DNA of 12,180 bases from a bacterium (lineage in GTDB: Bacteria; Hydrogenedentota; Hydrogenedentia; Hydrogenedentiales; SLHB01). Both the position numbers and the translations under genes were made by a program. Below are positions 7,501-12,180 of the stretch, piece after piece (the first letter of the stretch is position 1; each line of letters opens with the position of its first letter). The notes under the pieces were generated by a model that ran no database searches, was not told the DNA's origin, and worked only from the letters and a program-made list of their open reading frames with translations. The DNA lies in contig JAAEQP010000984.1 of NCBI GenBank assembly GCA_024231375.1, forward strand, positions 1 to 12,180. Direction: 5' to 3'.

Positions 7501-7951
7501 CATGCAAGGCTATCTTGGTAAGCCGGAGAAGACCGCGGCCGTGTTGCACGACGGGTGGTACGAAACGGGTGACATCGGATTGGTAGACGACGACGGCTTC
7601 GTGACGATCACGGGGCGGCTGTCGCGCTTCAGCAAGATCGCGGGGGAAATGGTGCCCCATGGCAACGTGGAAGATGCTTTGCACGAATTGCTCGGACTCA
7701 CCGAGCAGATCCTTGCCGTGGTGAGCGAAGCGGATGAGGCAAAGGGCGAACGGTTGGTCGTGCTCCACACCCTGGATGCCGATCAACTGGCCGAACTTCT
7801 GGAGAAGCTCAAGAGCTGCGACCTTCCCAACCTGTGGATTCCTTCCGCCAACGCCTTCCACAGGATCGATTCCATCCCCGTTCTCGGATCGGGAAAAATG
7901 GACGTCCGCGCCCTGAAGAAGCTGGCTGAAGAGTTGGGGGAACGCGCGTAA
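4535..7951 (+). CDS. Fused lysophospholipid transporter / acyltransferase / acyl-ACP synthetase (LplT-Aas type)
   Basis: This 1138-residue inner-membrane protein joins two E. coli partners, LplT (about 397 aa) and Aas (719 aa), in one chain. Residues about 18-430 are a major-facilitator transporter with many membrane helices and LplT-like signatures GAFNDN (30-35) and SPAKYGILPEIL (from 129). Residues about 435-620 are a PlsC-type acyltransferase with the catalytic HX4D motif (His447, Asp452) and FAEGQITRTG (519-528), close to the Aas form. Residues about 650-1138 are an AMP-forming ligase: P-loop SSGSEGEPKG (785-794, with the SGSEG also found in Aas), GYGTTE (922-927), YETGD (1009-1013) and the C-terminal catalytic Lys1121 in GSGKMD. 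Predicted role: bring 2-acyl-lysophospholipid to the inner leaflet, activate fatty acid on ACP and re-acylate the lipid. All key residues are present. It is the first gene of a likely four-gene plus-strand unit. Confidence 0.92.
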   Translation: MSHAIAQDEKTGGHPSERGFWALIATQFQGAFNDNVLKVIVVFLIPVLVNDKDYPATFLASLLFSVPFLLFPSYAGYLADRFSKQRVTLYTKYWEVLVMAMGFVAFLLESPTLIWITLFLMAMQSAFFSPAKYGILPEILRDERLSWGNGILQLGTMVAIVFGTAVGTPIIAAFEGRIQLASLVLISLSLLGLLSAHFITKPAPAAPDRRLPWNPWAGMGRSFRCFWADRWLFLTMLGIAYFWFAGAFATQNIIELAKATVSSTAMQGQLLTALSLGIGLGSVASGFLSRGKTEVGFIPLGGMGMTAFGAALGIGGWGFWGNMGLLFGLGCSGGFFIVPLSATLQQRSPDTTRGDMIATSNFVNFAAMTLAAGVFYVLFNLLKWSPTTIFLVSAGLSLIASIIICAVLPVFLLRLILWCFASTFYRIQLIGRDNIPEKGGALFVANHTSYVDALMILASTGRHVRFIMYKGIYDHPFVRPLAKLMGAIPIAASQGPREMVNSLRVATAALEAGEVVCIFAEGQITRTGQLLPFRKGFERIVKGVDAPIIPVHLGNLWGSIFSFSDGRFIWKVPMKIPYPVTVSYGAPLAPDSSATVVRRAIEELGTEAFAQKRYALLHRTFAHQARCHPFRRSIADGRTPKMSYLKTLTASLVLARHLKPTLAGEKMVGVLLPPSVGGTLVNIALQWLGKVPVNLNYTVSAESRDSACRQCDIEHVITSKEFLDKAKLESPDGAIIMERERKAITGWNRFVGLVWAVCLPSILIERLLGAPRGRSQNDLAAVMFSSGSEGEPKGVMLTHSNLASDIESTMQIIPHEKSDCIMGMLPFFHAMGFMGTIWLPLMYGIRAVYHPNPLEPRQIGGLIYLHKATFFVATSTLLQGFIRRCEPEHMSSLKCIICGAEKLSDRVREACKEKFDIEPVEGYGTTECGPLVALNVPNFRVPGFFQRGTKVGTVGHPLPGVSVRIVHPESGDPSGANESGMIYVQGPNVMQGYLGKPEKTAAVLHDGWYETGDIGLVDDDGFVTITGRLSRFSKIAGEMVPHGNVEDALHELLGLTEQILAVVSEADEAKGERLVVLHTLDADQLAELLEKLKSCDLPNLWIPSANAFHRIDSIPVLGSGKMDVRALKKLAEELGERA

Positions 7952-8032
7952 CGTTTGAAACACCCGCGAGCCGCGTGGATACGCGAACCTGTCGGGAAAC
8001 TCCCCGGCGGAGAGAGTACTGAGGAGTGCGTC

Positions 8033-8908
8033 ATGCCAAAGAAGTGCTTGCTCCTGTTCATTCCGCTACTGTTGGTGGGACTGGCCGCTTCGGCTGACAT
8101 CAATCTCACCGTGATGTCGTTCAACATCCGCTATGGCACGGATGGTGATGGTCGGAACTCCTGGGGCAATCGGCGCGAGACCGTGGCCAATGCCATCAAA
8201 CAGCAACAGCCTGCCGTGGTGGGATTGCAGGAATGCATCGACTTTCAGGCGGAATACCTGGTTGAAGCATTGCCGGAGTATCAATGGATCGGTATGGGGC
8301 GGGAACCGGACGGCGGACACGAAATGACGGCGGTCCTGTATCGCAAGAGTCTGCTGAGTCCCGTGGAGACCTGCAACTTCTGGCTGTCGGAGACGCCTGA
8401 CGTGCCGGGGTCCCGTTCGTGGGACAGCGCCTACGTGCGCATGGCCACGCAGATCCGATTCATGCATCGTGAGACGGGTGCGATCTTCCACCTCGTCAAC
8501 ACCCACCTGGACAGTCGCGGCAAGCAGGCCCGGCTTGAAGGTGCGAAACTCATTGCCAACCGCGTTGAATCCGTTCCGGCGAGCGTGCCGGTCATCATCA
8601 CGGCCGACTTCAATGCCTTGGCGGAGGAGAGCGAGGTCTGGCGCGTGTTTCAGCAGGCAGGCTTCCTGGACTCATGGGAGATAGCCAAGAAACGCGTGGG
8701 TCCGGAAATCACGATTGGCAGGTTCCGTGCCCCCAAGAAAGATGCCATAGCCCGCATCGACTGGGTGCTTGTGCGGGGAGCCGTAGCCGTCCGGCGCTGC
8801 GAAACCTCCCTCTACAACGACGACGGACGCTATCCCTCCGACCACTACCCCGTTGTGGCGGAACTGAGGTTCGCCGAAGGAACCTATCATCAGGTTTCAG
8901 TTGAGTAA
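8033..8908 (+). CDS. Secreted endonuclease/exonuclease/phosphatase-family hydrolase
   Basis: The ATG at 8033 follows GAGGAG (8021-8026) and opens a Sec signal peptide (residues 1-21, CLLLFIPLLLVGLAASA), which favours it over in-frame upstream starts. The 291-residue product carries the full DNase I-like active-site set: MSFNIRYG (28-35, Asn31), LQE (Glu67), NTHLD (His158), TADFNA (Asp192, Asn194), RIDW (Asp243) and SDHYPV (Asp270, His271). The fold uses a divalent metal to cut phosphodiester or phosphomonoester bonds. Members act on DNA, RNA, phosphoinositides or sphingomyelin, and the substrate here cannot be told from sequence. Export points to extracellular or periplasmic scavenging. It starts 81 bases after the acyltransferase fusion and ends 63 bases before the next start, consistent with co-transcription. 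Confidence 0.88.
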   Translation: MPKKCLLLFIPLLLVGLAASADINLTVMSFNIRYGTDGDGRNSWGNRRETVANAIKQQQPAVVGLQECIDFQAEYLVEALPEYQWIGMGREPDGGHEMTAVLYRKSLLSPVETCNFWLSETPDVPGSRSWDSAYVRMATQIRFMHRETGAIFHLVNTHLDSRGKQARLEGAKLIANRVESVPASVPVIITADFNALAEESEVWRVFQQAGFLDSWEIAKKRVGPEITIGRFRAPKKDAIARIDWVLVRGAVAVRRCETSLYNDDGRYPSDHYPVVAELRFAEGTYHQVSVE

Positions 8909-8971
8909 GAGGTGTTGCCCAGGTTGCGGGGTGTGGTCCAAGGCAGAAGAGTCCTACTCAAGAGGAATGTC

Positions 8972-10072
8972 ATGACACTCCTGATGGTCCTCGCAGTCTC
9001 CTTATCAGCCGCCGCCGACCAGGAAAACGCGACACAGAGCCACGTTCTGGTGGGTGCCATACGCTGGGATGCGTGGCACGGACCGGCGTCCGAGGTGGGA
9101 CTCATCGTTGAGAAGACCCTCGCGCCTGCCCACTGGCACTATCGGTTGCCTTTCTTTGGCAAGGTGACCGGCGAGAACGCGGTCGAGGCGCGCGGCGACA
9201 CGCAGGAAGTCATGGACCAGGAAATCGCCTACGCGCACAAGGCGGGGTTGGACTACTGGGCCTTTGTCATCTACCCCGAAGACAACGCTCTGAGCCTCGG
9301 GCTGAAGTACTATCTTTCGAGCGAACGCAAGTCGCTGATCAACTTCTGCCTCAATCTGCAGGGAGGGTGGGAAGCGCGCGGCGGCCCAGACGCCTGGCCT
9401 GAAAAGGTCCAGCGCTACGCTTCGTATTTCACGGAGCCCACCTACCAGACCGTGCTGGGCGACCGGCCACTCGTATACCTCTACAGCGTCGAGGGGCTCG
9501 TCGGCTCCGGTCGCTTCGAGACCTGGGAAGATGCACGAACTGCCTTCGACCAGCTTCGGGCCGGTGCGAAGGCGGCCGGCGCAGGGAACCCCTATATTGT
9601 CGCCCAGGGGTGGTCGCCAAAGGTGCTGAAGGAGCAGGTCGACAAACTGGGCCTGGACGCCATCGGGGCGTACGCATCTTCTGCAGGCGAAAAGGCGGCC
9701 CCCTATTCCTCCCTCGCGGCCCACGCCGAGCGCTGGTGGGACGCCTTCAAGGCGACGGAGTGCTCCGTGGTGCCTTTGGCCAGTGCAGGCTGGGACATGC
9801 GCCCCCGGGTCGAAACGCCTGTGCCATGGGTCAGAGACGGCGACATTGAGCAATACTACGAGGCGCCCGAACCGCACGAGTTGGTCGCGCACATCGAAAA
9901 GGCCCTGCAATGGTCGCAGGCAAACCCTGATGCCGCGGAAGCACGCGCCGTGCTCATCTACGCATGGAACGAGTTCGACGAGGGGGGCTGGCTCTGCCCA
10001 ACGCTGAGCGAAGGTACGGCGCGCCTCGATGCGCTCTGGAAGGTGCTGCGTCCGCAGTTGCAGGGCGAGTGA
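8972..10072 (+). CDS. Secreted GH99/WbsX-like protein (putative glycoside hydrolase)
   Basis: The start at 8972 has AGAGGA (8961-8966) upstream and begins a short signal peptide (MTLLMVLAVSLSAAA). The frame is open further upstream but lacks a better site. The 366-residue protein looks like a single TIM-barrel domain of the GH99-like / WbsX group: VGAIRWDAWHG near the N-terminus (27-37), AGLDYWAFVIYPED (91-104) and the C-terminal IYAWNEFDEGGW (329-340). The WNExxEG pattern puts Glu334 and Glu337 where GH99 endomannosidases carry their two catalytic acids. The likely role is cleavage of an exported or captured polysaccharide, but WbsX-type proteins also occur in polysaccharide biosynthesis loci, so the direction of action is uncertain. 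Confidence 0.75.
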   Translation: MTLLMVLAVSLSAAADQENATQSHVLVGAIRWDAWHGPASEVGLIVEKTLAPAHWHYRLPFFGKVTGENAVEARGDTQEVMDQEIAYAHKAGLDYWAFVIYPEDNALSLGLKYYLSSERKSLINFCLNLQGGWEARGGPDAWPEKVQRYASYFTEPTYQTVLGDRPLVYLYSVEGLVGSGRFETWEDARTAFDQLRAGAKAAGAGNPYIVAQGWSPKVLKEQVDKLGLDAIGAYASSAGEKAAPYSSLAAHAERWWDAFKATECSVVPLASAGWDMRPRVETPVPWVRDGDIEQYYEAPEPHELVAHIEKALQWSQANPDAAEARAVLIYAWNEFDEGGWLCPTLSEGTARLDALWKVLRPQLQGE

Positions 10073-10084
10073 AACGAGAGATAT

Positions 10085-10106
10085 CCGGTAGAGGCACATC
10101 TGCCGG
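10085..10106 (+). other. Intergenic hairpin between the GH99-like and beta-propeller genes
   Basis: Arms CCGGTAGA (10085-10092) and TCTGCCGG (10099-10106) pair over eight bases, with one G-U wobble, around a 6-base loop. Only a short mixed TTGAAAGTTCTT follows, so it is not a canonical terminator. It may be a partial terminator, a processing site or an mRNA-stability element that sets different levels for the two genes. Confidence 0.38.
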
Positions 10107-10124
10107 TTGAAAGTTCTTCCACGC

Positions 10125-10133
10125 AAGGAGGAG
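10125..10133 (+). promoter_or_regulatory. Ribosome-binding site fixing the start of the beta-propeller gene
   Basis: AAGGAGGAG is a near-perfect Shine-Dalgarno sequence seven bases before the ATG at 10141. An in-frame TTG at 10135 lies too close to be the start. Confidence 0.75.
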
Positions 10134-10140
10134 ATTGACG

Positions 10141-11382
10141 ATGAACCATTTGATCACACGTAGTGTCGTTGTGGCTTGCTTGCTGGCCGCCACCATGGCG
10201 CACGCCAATGAAGCACCGCAATTCCGCGGACCGAATCGCGACGGAATCTTTCCTGGAACCGGTCTGCTGGAAGCGTGGCCGGACGGTGGACCTACGCTGC
10301 TGTGGAAGGTCACGGATATCGGGATGGGCTATTCGTCGGCAACTGTCGTTGGCGACACCATCTACATTGCCGGTATGGTCGGCGAGAACGAAGGAATGCT
10401 CTTTGCCCTTGGTCTCGACGGTTCGCGGAAGTGGGAACTCTCCTACGGCGAGGAAACGCGGGACAAACAGGCGCCCGGCGCACGTTCCACGCTGACGGTC
10501 GACGGGGACCGAGGGTATCTCATCTCGGGGTTGGGGGTGGTGACTTGTTTCGATCTACCGAAGAGAGCGGTGCTATGGCAAGTAGACACGCTCGAACGGT
10601 TCCAGGGCAAGCAGATTCAGTGGACCATCGCCGAGTCCCCCCTGATTGACGGCGAGAACCTTGTCTGCACGCCCGGTGGTCCGGACGCCAGTCTGGCGGC
10701 GTTGAACAAGATGACCGGCGAAACGGTCTGGACGAGCAAAGGGCTCAGTGATGCTTCTGCCTACTGTTCGCCCAACCTCATCGCGCACGGCGACCGTCGT
10801 ATCATCGTCACCATGACCGCCAAGTACGTTGTCGGTGTCGATGCAGCAACCGGCGACCTCCTCTGGACCCACGAGCACCCCACGGATTACGGTATCCACG
10901 CGAGCACCCCGGTCTACGCGGACGGCATGATCTACTACTCGGCGGGGAGCAAATCGGGCGGAGGTATGCTCAGGCTCTCAGACGACGGCGCACAGGTGAC
11001 CAGCGAGTGGAAGGACCTGAACCTGGACAATTTCCACGGCGGTTTCGTACACCGGAACGGGTACATCTTCGGCACCACGCACCGGACGACTAAAGAGATG
11101 ATGTGCCTCGAGTTGGCGACGGGCAAGCTGGTATGGCGCACCGAGGATGTGACCGAAGGCGCGATGGTCTACGCGGACGGCATGCTGTACGTGTATGAGG
11201 GTCCGAAGGCGGGGATCGTCAGTCTCATCAAGGCGACGCCCGACGGTTTCGAGCGCACGGGCACGTTCACCATCACGGAAGGCACCGCCAAGCATTGGGC
11301 CCATCCGACCATCGCGGGAGGACGGCTGTACATTCGTCGGGGTGAATTGCTCTTTGCCTACGCCATTGACGCGGACTCGTAG
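10141..11382 (+). CDS. Secreted PQQ-type (BamB-like) beta-propeller repeat protein
   Basis: The 413-residue protein has a signal peptide (residues 1-22, ending MAHA before NEAPQ). The mature N-terminus reads QFRGPNRDG, a hallmark of PQQ-like beta-propeller proteins abundant in Planctomycetes-type bacteria. Repeated blade units follow, of the form GDTIYIAGM ... LFALGLDGSRKWEL, LAALNKMTGETVW, VVGVDAATGDLLW and MCLELATGKLVW, each with the Ala/Asp-x-x-Thr/Asp-Gly-x-x-x-Trp pattern of PQQ blades, spread over residues about 52-410. It is probably a scaffold, binding or assembly protein; no PQQ-dehydrogenase catalytic residues or haem motif were seen, so cofactor binding is doubtful. It is the last gene of the plus-strand cluster and converges on the radical SAM gene. 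Confidence 0.88.
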   Translation: MNHLITRSVVVACLLAATMAHANEAPQFRGPNRDGIFPGTGLLEAWPDGGPTLLWKVTDIGMGYSSATVVGDTIYIAGMVGENEGMLFALGLDGSRKWELSYGEETRDKQAPGARSTLTVDGDRGYLISGLGVVTCFDLPKRAVLWQVDTLERFQGKQIQWTIAESPLIDGENLVCTPGGPDASLAALNKMTGETVWTSKGLSDASAYCSPNLIAHGDRRIIVTMTAKYVVGVDAATGDLLWTHEHPTDYGIHASTPVYADGMIYYSAGSKSGGGMLRLSDDGAQVTSEWKDLNLDNFHGGFVHRNGYIFGTTHRTTKEMMCLELATGKLVWRTEDVTEGAMVYADGMLYVYEGPKAGIVSLIKATPDGFERTGTFTITEGTAKHWAHPTIAGGRLYIRRGELLFAYAIDADS

Positions 11383-11478
11383 GCCTCACAGCCCATGTCT
11401 CGTGCGCTTCGATATCGCCTCACTCTGACCATAGGCCTCATGACCATGCAAAATCGGTCTGGCTTCATTTCCGCGGGG

Positions 11479-12180
11479 TCACGGAATGGGATCCGCAGAG
11501 ACCGTAGCGGCCAGGGATGGTTCTTGAGTTTGGCCTCCCTTTCCTTCTTCTTCGGAGTCCTGAGGTGACCCCCAGAATTCCGCCAGAGTAGGCCCGTGTT
11601 CTCTGTACCGGTCACGGAAGAGAAAGTTCCATATCTCGTAAGGCCACACCCGTCGACCGATGTCGGAATACCAGCGCATGGCATAGCGAAACTCCGGGTC
11701 GTGATGAGCGAAAAGCCGACGCAGGGAACGCGGCCGCAATTGCATGACCGCCTCCATGAACTTCACCCAAAGAAGAACGCGCCATGGGGACAGATGACGC
11801 GTGGCGAGCGCTTGGTGTTTGTAGTCCCATCGCCTCCGGTCGGTCTGTACGACACGCCTGGAAGCCGCCAGCCCGAAATAGGGCGTCCAACGATGTGGCG
11901 TGACGTACAACAACTGAATCTGGTCGGGGTCGTAGGAGATCAAGTGTCGCAATGATCGCCAGTAATCCCGATCTCTCTCCTCTTCGAACCCCACAACGTA
12001 CGTCGCCATCGAGACAATGTCATGACGGCGCAGCAACTGAACGGCTTCACGATCCTTGCTCACGGCCGAGCCCTTTTGGATCTTGAGCAGCGTTTCTTCG
12101 TTGTAGTTCTCTATGCCCAGCAGAAAGCGGACGAAGCCCGCCTTTCTGTACAGGTGCAGGATGTCTTGGTCGCGAACGAT
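11479..12180 (-). CDS. BchE-like B12-binding radical SAM protein, C-terminal part (cut by the window end)
   Basis: The frame is open from the TGA at 11479-11481 to the last base of the window, giving the final 233 residues; the true start lies beyond. The visible part starts inside the radical SAM barrel: GFVRFLLGIEN and ETLLKIQKGS (about 15-38), LLRRHDIVSMATYVVGFEEE (about 49-68), then DPDQIQLLYVTPHRWTPY. The last motif and the following C-terminal region, with HHDPEFRYAMRWY, are characteristic of the anaerobic magnesium-protoporphyrin IX monomethyl ester cyclase family (BchE). BchE forms the fifth ring of (bacterio)chlorophyll using B12 and SAM, but close relatives occur in bacteria not known to be phototrophic. 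The CxxxCxxC cluster motif and B12 domain cannot be checked here. The final 25 or so residues are low-complexity and probably disordered. Confidence 0.78.
   Translation of the reverse strand: MVRDQDILHLYRKAGFVRFLLGIENYNEETLLKIQKGSAVSKDREAVQLLRRHDIVSMATYVVGFEEERDRDYWRSLRHLISYDPDQIQLLYVTPHRWTPYFGLAASRRVVQTDRRRWDYKHQALATRHLSPWRVLLWVKFMEAVMQLRPRSLRRLFAHHDPEFRYAMRWYSDIGRRVWPYEIWNFLFRDRYREHGPTLAEFWGSPQDSEEEGKGGQTQEPSLAATVSADPIP

Noticed and set aside
9005..10126. Minus-strand open frame (373 codons) opposite the GH99-like gene
   Set aside because: It mirrors a gene with signal peptide, ribosome-binding site and conserved motifs, and encodes an Arg/His/Pro-rich sequence without domains.
11380..11440. 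Direct repeat TAGGCCTCA (11380-11388 and 11432-11440) after the beta-propeller gene
   Set aside because: It is only nine bases long, has no associated mobile element or symmetry, and could occur by chance; no terminator hairpin was found in this convergent gap.

Overview
The window looks like chromosomal DNA from a GC-rich, Gram-negative-type environmental bacterium of the Planctomycetes / Verrucomicrobia / Lentisphaerae / Hydrogenedentes kind. This placement is inferred from gene style: a Tat-exported Gfo/Idh/MocA oxidoreductase, a PKD + FnIII-like surface protein with a C-terminal membrane anchor, a secreted PQQ-type beta-propeller whose mature protein begins with an FRGPNRDG motif, a GH99/WbsX-like protein and a fused LplT-PlsC-acyl-ACP synthetase. 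No rRNA, tRNA, CRISPR array, integrase or transposase was seen. No clearly new multi-gene system is evident either; the unusual points are a decayed gene copy, a gene broken by a nonsense codon, a three-domain fusion and a BchE-like gene at the right edge.

Left part (1-3005). A remnant of the 3' end of a Gfo/Idh/MocA gene (minus, about 114-276) is followed on its own strand by a strong hairpin (44-77). It closely resembles the end of the intact gene at 3003-4337, hairpin included. Between the two copies lie a plus-strand PKD/FnIII-like surface protein gene (355-1470), interrupted by one in-frame TAA at 994-996, and a minus-strand M23-type metallopeptidase gene (1642-2916) that converges on it.

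Middle (3003-4534). The intact Gfo/Idh/MocA oxidoreductase gene (minus) has a twin-arginine signal. It is divergent from the next gene across a 197-base gap holding a candidate minus-strand promoter flanked by a near-perfect inverted repeat.

Plus-strand cluster (4535-11382). Four genes with gaps of 81, 63 and 68 bases probably form one transcription unit. They encode a 1138-residue lysophospholipid transporter / acyltransferase / acyl-ACP synthetase fusion (the E. coli LplT and Aas activities in one chain), a secreted endonuclease/exonuclease/phosphatase-fold hydrolase, a secreted GH99/WbsX-like protein and a secreted beta-propeller. The fusion would repair and recycle membrane phospholipids at the inner membrane. 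The other three are predicted to be exported and may process extracellular or periplasmic substrates, but nothing in the sequence shows that the four share a pathway.

Right edge (11479-12180). A minus-strand gene, cut by the window end, encodes the C-terminal part of a radical SAM protein resembling BchE, the anaerobic Mg-protoporphyrin monomethyl ester cyclase. Its B12-binding domain and iron-sulfur cysteines would lie outside the window.
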